A stretch of DNA of 64,000 nt from Podarcis raffonei (GCF_027172205.1 NC_070615.1:40470501-40534500), one strand, 5' to 3'; shown: positions 1 through 11,527, counted from the first letter of the stretch. Program-made: numbers and translations. Notes: generated from the sequence alone by a model not told the origin.

Positions 1-1105
1 ATTCTCTTCTTCCATGTTTATCTCCCATGTAGGTCAGTGGATATTTTGTGTGAGAAGGGAGTACTGCTGGTCTTACAGCTTGTTCAACTTGGAGCATGAA
101 ACCCTTCTAACAAACAGGAAGTAAAATTCAACAGTGCTGGTAATAGTACTTTTTTGAATGTGGAAAAAGACATTCAAGCTTTTAAAAAAATCTTACAACA
201 CTCATTGTGATAATTGAGCTAGTACCTTGTCAAAGATAGAGGTGGAAAACAAGTAGTTAAAGGGTGTATCTCTATGAGTGTGGGTTTTGTTTTTTAATAG
301 CTTGAGCACTTTTGTTGTGTTTTAAATTATTCGGAAGTGATATGCTTCTAGTTTGGTCTTTCTCATGTTTTCCAGAGGTTTGGGGCTTAGCAGAATACCT
401 GACAGTTACGCATTGTGCCTTAATTTATGTGAGTGTTTCAAAATTAATGTATTTCAGACCAGGTGTTTTCATGCCTGCTCAAACATTTTTTTTTAATAAT
501 AGCAACACTTTTGCTGTCTTGCCTAACTGGTAATGCCATTGTAAGACATACTTTGTCACTAAACAGCTACTTGTTTATCCAACTTGTCTCTGTTTGCCTT
601 TGTATTTTTGGATCCATTTGCACCACCGGTGAATGTGAGTGTGTACATATATGAGAAAGAGACCCTTAATAACCAGCTAAAACCCATATTTGATCTCTGT
701 GTTTGGTATAACCCAGACCTCTTCTACCAAGGACCCAATGGCACTTGCCACTGCCACAGCTTATTTGCAATTATGGTCGTGACAAAAAACCACCCAGTCC
801 ATAGGGCAACAGAAGTAGCGGCATCATGTTTCTTAGACAGTGGGAGTTGCACAGACTCTGGATGTCTTTTGAGACAAAGGTGGGGACAATGAGAGTTTGA
901 AACCTGCCAGTAGGCAGCCAGACATGGCTTGAACCAATAATGAACCTTCATCAAAAGAGAATCCATTGCCTTGGTGCTGCTACTGAGAATGCACTGTCTC
1001 ATTTAGCTACTGATCATGTTTCAGATGGGGGTGGCAGTGCAGAAGAGCACATCCATGCATTCGTTTATACTGAATATATGGATGGGGTCGTATTTAGAAG
1101 TATTT
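1..1105. other. No gene recognised
   Basis: AT-rich sequence with no convincing exon, RNA gene or known repeat. A short peptide-like stretch near 600-640 is followed by a donor-like GTGAGT, but no acceptor precedes it, so I did not call an exon. Confidence 0.5.
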
Positions 1106-1190
1106 AATTGTAGAGTTGGAAGGGACCCTGAGGGTCAAATGGTCCAACCCTTTGCAATGCAGGGATCACAGCTAAAGGACCTCTGACATT
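1106..1190 (-). repeat. CR1-type LINE 3' tail fragment
   Basis: It begins with the phrase for 'agagttggaagggaccc' and continues through 'tccaaccctttgcaatgcag' and 'cagctaaaggacctctgaca'. This is the conserved CR1 3' end, also seen in a longer copy at 9008-9420. Confidence 0.55.
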
Positions 1191-1352
1191 TTTGAGAAGG
1201 TGTCCCTAAGGTGTCAGGTGACTTGTATGCCAGTGCAGTTCTCCCTTAGGGCAGAAGTGTCCAGTGACTTTCAGAGCAGTTGGGTGGGTCAGCCCTCCAC
1301 TAAATAACGAGATCTGTGGGTACCAGCTCACAAAGCTCTGCCACTGTGCACC

Positions 1353-1495
1353 TGGGATAGCTCAAGTTTGTAGAGCATGAGATTCTTAATCTCCGGGTCG
1401 TGGGTTCAAGCCCCATCTAGGCCAAAAAATTCCTGCATTGCAGAGGATTGGACTAGATGACCCTCATGGTCCCTTCCAACTCTTGTGATTCTATC
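1353..1495 (+). repeat. tRNA-Lys-derived SINE with CR1-like tail
   Basis: The first ~70 bases resemble tRNA-Lys(CTT): an A-box-like 'gatagctca', an anticodon region 'gattcttaatc' and a B box 'gggttcaagcc'. The body then runs 'ttcctgcattgcagaggatt' and 'ggactagatgaccctcatgg', ending near 'tgattctatcc'. That tail matches the CR1 3' end, so CR1 probably supplied the mobilisation machinery. It is a retroposed copy with several mismatches to the tRNA, not a working tRNA gene. Confidence 0.7.
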
Positions 1496-1499
1496 CCTT

Positions 1500-2179
1500 T
1501 CATAGACTTTGCACTGTTGCTTCTGAAATCCTACTGAAATGGAGTCTCTATAACACCTTTGATGGATGGCTCCCTGGAGTTTCGAACTCTGGAGCATACT
1601 AAATTGATACATAATATTTAAGGCCCCTCTATTTCCCTTGCATTGATCTAAACACATTTGCTGAAGGATAGTGAAAGAGTTTGCCACTAATTGGCTGCTC
1701 TGGCTGCCTTCCCTGGTTGAAAAGGTGAGCTAGAGTCCTCCGTTAAAAAGCAGCAGCGTTACATAAAGCACAGGATGCTTGCTCCTAGCTGCCTTGTTAG
1801 GAACCCCAGGAGGAATGCTGATCCCACTGGAACTGCTTCTGTCCCCAAAAGAGGCCTTGGGAGGTTCCATGGCTTAGTGACAAGAGCATAGCCTTTAGCT
1901 TTTGCGTGCAGATGCTCACCAATCCAATTTAAAAAGTCCAGGTGGACTGCAAAAAGCCTCTTAACTGGGACGTAGCAAAGCTGCCAATCCAAACAGTACC
2001 AATGTCCCAGTAGCCTGATCTAGCATAGGACAGCTTTTGTGTTTTTATATGTTCTTCAAATTACCCCTGGACTGGAAATTAATGGCATTGGAGAACAACC
2101 CCCCTTCCTTACATTTCTTCAAATGTAGAAAGCAGAATTGTGCTCCCTTGCTTGAGATGTATTCTCCATCTTGGTTGCT
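1500..2179. other. No gene recognised
   Basis: No exon or well-known repeat was seen in this stretch. Confidence 0.4.
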
Positions 2180-2520
2180 AAAAAGGTAAAGGACCCCTGA
2201 CAGTTAAGACCAGTCGTGAACGACTCTGGGGTTGTGGTGCTCATCTCGCTTTACTGGCTGAGGGAGCCGACATTTGTCCGCAGACAGTTTTTCCAGATCA
2301 TGTGGCCAGCATGACTAAGCCACTTCTGGCGAACGAGTGCAGTGCATGGAAACGCTGTTTACCTTCCCACCTATTTATCTACTTGCACTTTGACGTGCTT
2401 TCGAACTGCTAGGTTGGCAGGAGCAGGGACCGAGCAACAGGAGCTCACCCCGTCACGGGGATTTGAACCGCCGACCTTCTGATCAGCAAGCCCTAGGCTC
2501 TGTGGTTTAGACCACAGTGA
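2180..2520 (-). repeat. Sauria-type tRNA SINE
   Basis: Nearly full-length copy read from its 3' tail ('ggtaaaggacccctgac') to its tRNA-related head ('ctctgtggtttagaccacag'). The B box appears reversed as 'gatttgaaccgcc'. This copy keeps the 'gtccgcagacag' segment that the other copies in the window lack, so it belongs to a different subfamily. The tail type is shared with BovB LINEs, the known partner of Sauria SINEs. Confidence 0.8.
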
Positions 2521-2524
2521 GTTC

Positions 2525-3190
2525 CGTATAATAAACCAAACCAGCCTTCCACAGGGGTGGCAGATTATCCCTAGGCAGAGTCTCTTGCAGGGTTTATCTT
2601 GTCTTTCGCCTTCTGTTTGTTTAACAGTCTGCATGCTTTTCCTTTCCCAAAGGCAAAACCAAAGTGGTCAGCACCATGGTGGCTTGTACCCTTTGGGACT
2701 GTTAGGGCAGGTGGCAAGGAAGCCAACACTAGGCACCGCAGGAGCCAATGACAGTCAGGGCCAACTCATTCTAGTTATTCCCACATCCTCATTCCTGCTC
2801 AGTTCTACAAGGGCAAGGAGGGGGGTGCTGACAGCAAAGGTTGCCCACTAGACCAGCTGTCAGTAGACAGGCAGGTGGGGGCTGCCTGAGGTTGGTAGGG
2901 CACTGCCCCATTTGCCCTTATGGACCAGCCTCCACTGGGTTGGCAGGCTAAAATCAATTTGTAAACAATCATGCAAGTAACTTAAATTACAAAGCCAGAG
3001 CCATGCGTGCTCACACACACAGCATGCTTAAAAAAATCCAATTTCATAGCAGCAACAAACAGATCAGATATATTGCTTCATTAAAAATATGTTGAGACCA
3101 CTTTTCAAGGTAAAAAAAAGCCCTCCTGGGGCAGCTGTAACCTAAAAAAGCAGCAACTTATAAAACACAGTTACAGTAGCATGACATGCT
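2525..3190. other. No gene recognised
   Basis: Moderately GC-rich sequence that may be old repeat (2640-2950). No exon is supported. Confidence 0.35.
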
Positions 3191-3194
3191 GTGG

Positions 3195-3248
3195 GCAGAT
3201 TTCCTGGGTTGCAGGGGGTTGGACTAGATGACCCTCAGGTTCCCTCTC
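3195..3248 (+). repeat. tRNA-Lys/CR1-tail SINE fragment, left part
   Basis: It reads 'ggttgcagggggttggacta' and then 'gatgaccctcaggttccctc', the 3' body of the Lys-type SINE. It resumes at 5779-5815 after the L1 insertion, which shows that the SINE was there first. Confidence 0.6.
3230..3248. repeat. L1 target-site duplication, left copy
   Basis: Nineteen bases beginning 'gaccctcagg' and ending 'tccctctc' recur exactly at 5779-5797 on the other side of the L1. Confidence 0.9.
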
Positions 3249-5778
3249 TCTTTTTTTTTTTATAATATTTTTATTGAAAAATTTTTATAACCACAAAAAC
3301 ATAACTTGACATTACAATAAACACAACAAATATATAAACAAACAAAAAACAAAAACAAAACAAAAAACAAGTACAATTTCATATCTTATTTTCTTATGCC
3401 TTTCTTCCCCGACTTCCTCATGCCTCCCTTTTCTGTCTTCCAGATTCTAATCAATTATTCAGCAAATCTTCCCTTATTTTGATTTAATTTTAATTTAATC
3501 TTCCTTGTTCTCCTTGTCTTAACCGTTACTAATAGTAACCATTTACTTTCAGGTCCAACATCATTCTAACTTTCATTAATTTTATAATATTTCTTTAAAT
3601 AGTCCTTAAACTTTTTCCATTCTTCTTCCGCTGCTTCTCTTCCCTGGTTTCGGATTCTGCTCGTCATTTCTGCCAAGCCCATGTAGTCAATCACCTTCAT
3701 CTGCCATTCTTCCAGAGTGGGTAAATCTTGTGTCTTCCAGTACTTCGCAATAAGTATTCTAGCTGCTGTTGTAGCATACATAAAAAAGGTTATATCCGTC
3801 TTTAATACCCCTTGGCCGACAATACCCAAGAGAAAGGCCTCTGGTTTCTTAGAGAAGGTATATTTAAATACCTTTTTCAGTTCATTATAGATCATTTCCC
3901 AGAATGCCTTAATCTTCGGGCACGTCCACCAAAGGTGAAAGAATGTACCTTCCTTTTCTTTACATTTCCAACATTTATTATCAGGCAAATGGTAAATCTT
4001 TGCAAGCTTGACTGGGGTTATGTACCACCTATAGATCATTTTCATAATATTTTCTCTTAAGGCATTACATGCCGTAAATTTCATCCCGGTGGTCCACAAC
4101 TTTTCCCAATCAGCAAACAAGATGTTATGCCCAATGTCCTGAGCCCATTTAATCATACTTGATTTGACCGTTTCATCTTGTGTGTTCCATTTCAGCAGCA
4201 AGTTATACATTTTTGACAAATTTCTAGTACTTGGTTCTAACAGTTCAGTCTCCAATTTTGATTTTTCCACCTGGAAGCCAATTTTACTGTCCATTTTAAA
4301 CACTTCATTTATTTGATGATAATGCAACCAATCCCTCACCTTCCCTTTTAATTTCTCAAAACTCTGCAATCTCAGTCTGTCCCCTTCCTTTTCCAAAATT
4401 TCCCAGTATCTTGGCCATTTAGACTCCATATTTAACTTTTTAACTGCCTTAGCTTCCATTGGCGACAACCACCTTGGTGTTTTACTTTCCAGCAAATCTT
4501 TATATCTAATCCAGACATTTAATAGTGCTTTTCTGACAATATGGTTTTTGAAACCTTTATGTGCTTTAACCTTGTCATACCACAGATATGCATGCCACCC
4601 AAAAATATTATTAAAACCTTCCAAATCCAAAACGTCTGTATTTTCAAGAAGTAGCCATTCTCTTAGCCAGCAGAAAGCTGCCGCTTCATAGTACAGTTTA
4701 AAGTCTGGCAGGGCAAACCCCCCTCTTTCCTTTGAGTCCGTTAGTATCTTAAATTTAATTCTGGGCTTCTTGCCCTGCCAGACAAACTTAGATATGTCTT
4801 TTTGCCACTTCTTGAAACAATCCGTCTTATCCATTATTTGTAATGCTTGGAACAGAAACAACATTCTCGGCAATACATTCATTTTTATAACTGCAATACG
4901 ACCTAACAAGGAAAGCTTCAGATTTGACCAAATCTCCAAATCTTTTTTCACTTCTGTCCAAGTTTTTTCATAATTATCTTTAAATAGATTCACATTCTTA
5001 GCTGTCATGTTTATTCCCAAATATTTCACTTTTTTAACCACAGTCAACCCTGTCTCATTCTGAAACCTTTCTTTTTCAAACTGTGTTAAATTTTTCTCCA
5101 AAACCTTGGTCTTTAACTTATTCAATTTAAATCCTGCCACTTGACCAAACTCTTGAATTATTTCCAAAACTCTTTTCGTGCTAGCTTCTGGCTCTTGTAA
5201 TGTAAGTACTAGGTCATCTGCAAATGCTCTCAATTTATATTGTTTAACTCCGACCTGAACCCCTTTAACCAACTGGTCCCTCCTGATCATATTAAGCAGA
5301 ACCTCCAGGACCGATATAAAAAGTAGTGGAGAGATGGGGCACCCCTGACGTGTCCCCTTTTCAATCTTGAACTCTTCTGTGACCACATTATTTACAATTA
5401 ATTTTGCTTTCTGTTCAGAATATATTGCACCTATACCATTTTCAAACCCTTGGCCTACCCCCATCCCCCGGAGGTTCTTCACCATAAAACTCCAAGATAT
5501 ATTGTCAAAGGCTTTCTCGGCGTCCACAAATATCAAAACAGCCTTAGTGTTTATATTCACTTCCAACTTCTCCAAAATGTCAATTATATTCCTTACGTTA
5601 TCCGACAAATGCCTTTTCGGGAGAAAGCCCGCTTGGTCCCCATGAATCTCCTCCATCAAAACTCTTTTCAATCTCTTTGCTAAAATATCAGCAAAGATTT
5701 TGTAATCCACATTTAATAGCGAGATGGGTCGGTAGTTCTTAAGTTGGGTCTTTTCAGTCTCTGTCTTTGGTATAAGTG
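3249..5778 (-). mobile_element. L1 retrotransposon, 5'-truncated, ORF2 open
   Basis: This minus-strand L1 carries a poly(A) tail (T run at 3251-3261), an AATAAA signal, a ~300-bp 3'UTR and the last ~735 codons of ORF2 with no stop. The open frame covers 3566-5776 and enters flanking SINE beyond that. It contains the RT motifs 'DAEKAFDNISW', 'RQGCPISPLL' and 'FADD', plus the C-terminal knuckle CX2CX8HX4C. Aligned by eye to the full-length copy at 31628-37714, it differs at only a scatter of residues and starts near residue 510 of that ORF2. Perfect 19-bp target-site duplications (3230-3248, 5779-5797) and the open frame point to a recent insertion. Without ORF1 and the endonuclease it cannot move by itself. 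Confidence 0.95.
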
Positions 5779-5797
5779 GACCCTCAGGTTCCCTCTC
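5779..5797. repeat. L1 target-site duplication, right copy
   Basis: Identical to 3230-3248. It lies inside the interrupted Lys-type SINE, whose tail continues to about 5815. Confidence 0.9.
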
Positions 5798-5885
5798 AAC
5801 TACACTGTACAACTGAGGCCAGAGATAAGACTTCCAACATCCCGCTTTAGAGCAGCTGGCTGCTTTTCAGTGGCTGTACTTTGAA

Positions 5886-6018
5886 GCCCTGAATCAGGAG
5901 TGGAGAACCTTTGGCCTTCCATATGTAGCTGAATTGCATCCTTGGTCCTGGTTGCTGAGCTGTTGGGAGTGGCAGCTCAGCCACATCTGGAGGACCAAAT
6001 GTTCCCCATCCCTGCACT
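5886..6018. repeat. Foldback MITE (hAT-like ends)
   Basis: It starts 'ggagtggagaacctttggcc' and ends with the inverse 'ccaaatgttccccatccctg'. This inverted-repeat family recurs at 10577, 10797, 26545, 56682 and 62437. Confidence 0.55.
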
Positions 6019-6019
6019 A

Positions 6020-7200
6020 AACAGAGAGAGAGAAGGAAAGAAATAAAAGTCTGCCTGAGGAAACAGACTCGGGAACGTGTAATGGAAATATTGATAAAGC
6101 CTAATTGCTTTCCCCCTTTGTCAAGGAACTAAATTAACCAGGACTTGAGTTGCTTTGTAATTTTGCAAGCAAATAGGGAGGGAGAATCTGTTTTCCCTCT
6201 TCCCTTTTCCATCCATATGTTAATTCTAATGGTATAAATTCCCGTGGAGAGGGTTATTCTCTGAACAACAAAATAAACCAACTCTTAAAGATTTGAAGGG
6301 CAAAGAAGGGTCTGTGCTTTTGAAACAGCCTCTTCTTATTTTAAAAAGCACCTCGGGAGGCTTGCAGGCAAGGAAATGCCTTAAGATGAAAGGAGTCAGT
6401 GGGGGCTAGTGCTTGCTTTCTCCTCCCTCCCTGCATTATCTGACTGTTTTGTTTTTCCTTCAACTGGTATCAAGATAATTATCAAGCATTTTGTTTAATA
6501 TGCAAAGCAGTATTTGTTGCTTTCTGGACTCAGGAGTGAATGCATTTAACAAGAAAGTCTCTGCAAATACACAATGCAACAGAGTATTAGGGAATGGGCT
6601 TTGAAATGCTGAGATGTTGAGCTTCAACAGTTGCTATTGCTGCTGTACATATTTTAATTTTTTTCCTTTCTTCTAGATTGTGTCAAATGAGTTTGCGTGT
6701 TTGTTGCTTGCTACATTGTGAACCGCCATTTAGACTGCTGTTTTAAATAACAGAATGGGATATTTTGTTTTTATGTCTCGCTTTTTGTATATAGATAAGC
6801 TGCCTTGGGAGGGTTTCATACATTTATTTATTTATTGCCCTAAAAGTCTTTAAAATAAATTACAAACAGGCTTCCTCATTGGCAAGAAATGGGAAACATT
6901 TCTAATTACAAAACCAGCAGTCAACATCTCAAAAGATTGATACTGCAGTCATCATAAGAGCTAAGAGATTAGTTGGTGACTAGCGCTAATCAGCCATCTA
7001 TCAATTGTTCCATTAGCTACTTGATGAAATTCAAGTACATTTTGGCCTGACCAAAGCTCAATATAGATGGGCACTTAGAGACGACTGAAGATAGTGCTTG
7101 TCTTTGGGGTGACAGAGCTTGCACTTGAATAAATAAAAACTGCCAATGCCCACCCTATCCTATACAAGGAAGCCCCATGGAGTTCAACAGAACTCTCCCC
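6020..7200. other. No gene recognised
   Basis: Mostly unique-looking sequence. The segment around 6640-6850 resembles a decayed LINE 3'UTR. No exon was found. Confidence 0.4.
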
Positions 7201-7215
7201 CAATTAATGTCCTTA

Positions 7216-7574
7216 AAGGTAAAGGTAAAGGGACCCCTGACCATTAGGTCCAGCCGTAACCAACTCTGGGGTTGCAGTTCTCATCTCGCTTTATTGGCCG
7301 AGGGAGCCGGCGTACAGCTTCCGGGTCATGTGGCCAGCATGACTAAGCCACTTCTGGCGAACCAGAGCAGCACACGGAAACGCAGTTTACCTTCCCGCTG
7401 GAGTAGTACCTATTTATCTACTTGCATTTTGACATGCTTTCGAACTGCTAGGTTGGCAGGAACTAGGACTGAGCAACGGGAGCTCATCCCGTCGTGGGGA
7501 TTCGAACCGCCGACCTTCTGATCGGCAAGCACTAGGCTCTGTGGTTTAACCCACAGCGCCACCTGTGTCCCAAT
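7216..7574 (-). repeat. Sauria-type tRNA SINE, full length
   Basis: Complete copy from tail ('aaaggtaaagggacccctga') to head ('cacagcgccacctgtgtccc'). It is flanked by a perfect 14-bp target-site duplication 'aattaatgtcctta' at 7202-7215 and 7575-7588, which is the mark of LINE-mediated insertion. Confidence 0.9.
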
Positions 7575-7659
7575 AATTAATGTCCTTAGCAGGGATCAAT
7601 ACATTTTCCTGAGCCCATGGGCACATTTGGAAACCGGCAGCATCACATAGGAACAAGGG

Positions 7660-7850
7660 AAACTTCTTTACACTCAGTCAAGTCATGGGTCCGTCTAGCT
7701 CAGCATTGACTGGCAGCAAGTTCTCCAGGATTTCAGGAAAGGAGCTTCTCTCCCAGCTCTACCTGGAGATGCCAGGGATTGAACCTGGGACCTTCAGCAC
7801 GCAAAACAGATGCTCTGCCACTCAGCTGCAGCCCCTTCTCCAACACACAA
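7660..7850 (-). repeat. tRNA-Ala-derived SINE
   Basis: Read on the minus strand, the head is 'ggctgcagctgagtggcaga' with the anticodon region 'gttttgcgtgc' and a B box 'ggttcaatccc'. The body runs to 'tcagtcaatgctgagctaga'. The same family is at 26965, 46769 and 50701. Confidence 0.65.
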
Positions 7851-7984
7851 CATACAGCAACCAACCACACTCCCAAGCCTTCTTTCAAACAGTGCAGGGG
7901 ACCCTGCTGTGGGGTGCAAGGGGAAGCCTCTCTGGGTCCATGCACCACCGGCAGGCATCCTGTTGGTGACCCCTGATCCATGTT

Positions 7985-8450
7985 TGAAGTGTGGCAGGCA
8001 AGACTCCATATTTAATACGGTGTCGAAGCCATGATTCTTCAACATCAACTTCGTTGGACTGGTCATGTTGTGCGGATGCGGATCTTCCAAAGCAACTACT
8101 CTATTCCCAACTTAAAAATGGAAAGCGTAATGCTGGTGCTCAACAAAAGAGGTTCAAAGACTCTCTCAAAGCAAATCTTTAAAAATGTAGTATGAACACC
8201 AACAATTGGGAAACACTGGCCTGCGAGCGCTCCAATTGGAGACCAGTCTTTACCAAAGGTGTCTTGGGCTTTGAAGACACTTGAGCTCAGGACGAAACGT
8301 GCTAAGAGGAAGGCATGCTTGGCAAACCCTCACCGTGATCAACTCCCACTTGGAAACCTATGTCCCCGCTGTGGAAGGATGTGTGGATCTAGAATTGGCC
8401 TCCACAGCCACTTACGGATTCACTGTTAAAACTGTGTTCATGGAAAGCAA
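7985..8450 (+). mobile_element. LINE ORF2 C-terminal remnant with zinc finger
   Basis: Frame-broken coding relic. One frame from 8030 gives 'MILQHQLRWTGHVVRMR', the next gives 'LPKQLLYSQLKNGKRNAG' and 'RFKDSLKANL', and a third around 8335-8440 gives 'CPRCGRMCGSRIGLHSHLRI' followed by H-C-stop. The 'LRW-GHV-RM' block plus a terminal Cys/His finger is typical of the C-terminus of some vertebrate and invertebrate LINE polymerases; I am not sure of the clade. At least two frameshifts separate these blocks, so it is an old, dead copy. Confidence 0.55.
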
Positions 8451-8496
8451 TCTTATTCGACTACGAGTGATCGCCAAAGAAGAAGTAATATCGTCA

Positions 8497-8875
8497 CACA
8501 CCACCCCAACCTCTGAATGGTGCAAGATTCCAGGAGTTCAAGGTTTGTGTTTCCTTTGGAATGAGAGGCAGCGGAGACTGTGGTGTCTTCATGATATATG
8601 GTTTATTTACACATATGTACAACCTGAGCCCACGAAGAGTCTTGCTTCTCCCATAGTCACAGCCTTGGATATGAGCAGAAATCAGGCATGTCTGTCCATC
8701 ACAGGCTTCAGCCTGCTTCTTCCCCTAGCTTCTAGCTTGCACACACACAGCTCTAACTTTCGTCTTTCTATCTACCAGTAAGTTGAGGGATGGGTCACCC
8801 CTGCGTCTTCTGCCACCGAGCCTCTTCCTTTGTTACCTTAATGACCCATTACCTCACCAGGAAGAGTGATTTTTC
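8497..8875 (-). repeat. Unclassified interspersed repeat (copy 1)
   Basis: It shares a long alignable stretch with 51158-51857: 'gcaagattccagg', 'atatggtttattt', 'acctgagcc' and 'agtcacagccttgga' occur in the same order. On the minus strand it contains AATAAACCAT, so it could be a solo-LTR-like fossil, but I could not fix the ends or a duplication. Confidence 0.5.
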
Positions 8876-9007
8876 TCTCTCAAACCAGCCAACTAGAAAA
8901 TTTAACCCATGTTTCCTTCATGCTTAAAGGGAGATTTCAAATGGCATTGCACATGTGCAGATAATCGTACATGCACAGATGAGAATGAATAGGTGTTCCG
9001 GAGGCTA

Positions 9008-9420
9008 GAATAATAGAATTGTAGGGCTGGAAGGGATCTCCAAGGGTCATCTAGTCCAACCCCCTGCAATGCAGAAATCGCAGCTAAGGAATCCCTGACA
9101 GATGACCATCCAACCTCTCTTTAAAAACCACCACGCTCCAAGGCAGTCTGTTCCACTGTCAAACAGCTCTCACGGTCAGAAGGTTCTTCCTAACATTTCA
9201 TCGGAATCTCCTTCAATGTTATTTGAAGTCATTGTTTCAGGTCCTCCCCTCTGGAGCAGCAGAAAACAAGCTTGCTCCAGCTTCCATGAGACAGCCCTTC
9301 AGATATTTGAAGATGGCTATTTTATCACCTCTCAGTCTTCTCTTCTCCAGGCGAAAACATGCTCATCTCTCTCAACCGTTCCTCATCAGGCTTGGTTTCC
9401 AAACCTAGCTGCAAGGGTGG
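9008..9420 (-). mobile_element. CR1 LINE, 3' end
   Basis: About 410 bp of the conserved CR1 3' region in reverse: 'agaattgtagggctggaagg', 'aaccccctgcaatgcagaaa', 'ctgttccactgtcaaacagc', 'ctggagcagcagaaaacaag', 'cagcccttcagatatttgaa' and 'accgttcctcatcaggcttg'. No long ORF remains. It lies ~470 bp upstream of MCHR1-like exon 1. Confidence 0.8.
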
Positions 9421-9886
9421 GAAACCAAGAAAAAGCCATACAGGTTGGTCGAAGACATCTCCCCACCTCTCTGATGCCAACGTCACTATGTAAATGTAGC
9501 TTGAAATGCCATGGGAGAGGGAATGAACCTGCAAATTTCTCCTACTTCCAGGATCCCCCTTTTCATCTGCATGCTGCAAAGGTGACGATATTCTAGACTC
9601 TGTTTCTTTCTACTCTGGTGTCAGTTTTGTCCTGAGGGTGGAGCAGAGAGCAGGCAAAGTCTGCTTTCGCCACCGCTCCCTGCCTTTGCAGTCGCTTTAG
9701 AACGCATCCACTCCGCAAGGGAAACTGCTGCTTCCAGCTGCACAAAAGGAATCGCTTGGAGAATTGTTGGTTTTACAGGCACTCCTGGGGATCCAGCCTC
9801 CCTCCTGTCATTCTTCCGTATGAAACAGCAATGAAAGCATGGCATCTTCCGACCGCTGATGGGATCCAGTCTCCCTTCCCTGAAGG

Positions 9887-9971
9887 ATGGATTTCCACGT
9901 GAATCACACCGTGAGCATGAATGACAGCGCTCCAAATATCTCCAAGACAGGACAAAACTTTTCCCACAATG
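9887..9971 (+). CDS. MCHR1-like receptor, coding exon 1
   Basis: The ATG at 9887 opens 28 codons and one base of a 29th, ending at a strong donor (G|GTAAGT at 9972). The peptide begins MDFHVNHTVSMNDSAPNISK and then TGQNFSHN. It has four N-glycosylation sequons (N6, N12, N17, N24), as expected for the extracellular N-terminus of a class A receptor. The phase-1 junction joins exon 2 at 12127 to make a Gly codon in frame with TM1. Human MCHR1 also has a short N-terminal coding exon followed by one exon with all seven helices. The splice pairing is inferred from the sequence; no transcript was available. Confidence 0.85.
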
Positions 9972-10576
9972 GTAAGTCAGGGGAGGGAGCCGTAGTATTT
10001 TGAGACAAGAGGAAGGGATTCTTTTTGATGGGAACTTTATATGGATTCTCATCTGAATCTCTTTCCATGCCAGACCCACCAACATCTGTGTGCATTAGAT
10101 TTATTGCAAAAGGAATTGGGGCAGGTGATAGCTGCACATTAAACATTATGTGTGTCTATGTGCAGGAACTATTGTATGTATTTATATAGGCAGCCACAGC
10201 TCTGGAACTATGTGGCATAGGAACATGTAGAGTTAGGTGTGCAAAGCTCTTTTAATTTGGAGGCTTCTGCATGCATTTATACCACTGTTATGGTCTGATA
10301 TGTCCATGAGAAATGCTCTTTCTCCTGCTGTAACAAACATAAATGGTGCTGTTTTCTTCCAAATGCTTTGGTAAATAAGAGGCAAGGAGGATGTGCTATG
10401 TGTCTATTCCAAAGCCTTTTCCATGGAAAAAGCACATATAGACCCTTCTGAGTCCTTCTGATGCTTCTCTCCAGTCACATTTTGCAAGATTAGTGTAACT
10501 GCAAATGAGTGCAGTGGGCTCTGCAAACCAGACATGTTCAAAGAAAAGCTTGATAGAGGAGGCAGGTGATATTAGC

Positions 10577-10690
10577 AGGGGTGGGGAACCTGCAGCCCTC
10601 CAGATGTTGCCAGGATATCACCCCCATCCTCCCTGTCTGTGCTGGCTGGGGCTGATGGACATCAGAGTCAGAAAAACATCTGGAGGGCTT
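10577..10690. repeat. Foldback MITE
   Basis: It opens 'caggggtggggaacctgcag' and closes with 'aaaaacatctggagggc', the inverse of its first half. Same family as 5886-6018. Confidence 0.5.
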
Positions 10691-10796
10691 ATGGGACATT
10701 GGATACTTTTTCATTTTATTGACCAAAAATAAGAAATTCCCTGCAATAAGGTGCTTATCAACTTTTTAAAACATTGTTTTGCTGGGAGCATGTTGT

Positions 10797-10930
10797 AAAC
10801 CAGGGGTGGAAAACCTGTAATCCTTCACATGTCATTGGACTCCAGCTCCCATCAGCCCCAAGCAGTATGGCTGATAGTATGGCTGAGGACAGAAGTTGGA
10901 GTCCAGGACATCCACCCCTCCATCCCTGCA
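10797..10930. repeat. Foldback MITE
   Basis: It opens 'aaccaggggtggaaaacctg' and closes 'ccacccctccatccctgc'. It includes the family phrase 'ctccagctcccatcagcccc'. Confidence 0.5.
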
Positions 10931-11184
10931 ATAGCCCTTAGTTCATAGAGAGGACAAGGCAGAATGAAGCTAGAGGATAACACTTTGTGCATCTGACCAA
11001 GTGGACCCCAGTCCACAAAAAATGTATGTCATAAGCTGTTTGATACCGCAAGAGCATCTCCCTTTGTGTCAACCACCTTGAGCCCTGAGATCAGCAGGGG
11101 AGGCCCTATTGGTGGGCTGCCACTGTGGGCGGGGTGTGTGTGCCCAGGTGTTGCTGACCCTTGACATTCCATTTGTGGAATGCC

Positions 11185-11335
11185 CTCCCAGGTGAGGTGC
11201 ATCTGTCTCTCTCATTAACAGCTTTCAGTTGTAATTTTGAAACATCCCTGTTCACTCAGACCTTCTATGGTCTGAAAGATGCTGTTCTGGACAACCTTGA
11301 CATTGTTTTGAAGGAAAAGGTTGATTATCAATAAT
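11185..11335 (+). repeat. L2-type LINE 3' fragment
   Basis: 'tggaatgccctcccaggtga' and 'ctctctcattaacagcttt' match the C-terminal coding phrase that recurs at 45440-45775. Old and short. Confidence 0.4.
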
Positions 11336-11527
11336 AATCCACAGGGAGGACATGGTGAACTTCATGAAGAATTTGTAGGATTCCCAAAGGTGCCCAGGGT
11401 GGACATGGTCTTATAATCCTCTTCAACAACTGAAATGGCCTCTGTGCACCAGATAAGCTCAATATAAACTTAATATAAGATTGTGATGTAAGCTGACACC
11501 CGTTGCTTGAATCACTATCTATTAAAT

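Noticed and set aside
584-892. ORF with 'LDPFAPPVNVS' near the left edge, possibly an exon
   Set aside because: There is a donor-like GTGAGT but no acceptor before it, and I recognise no protein match.
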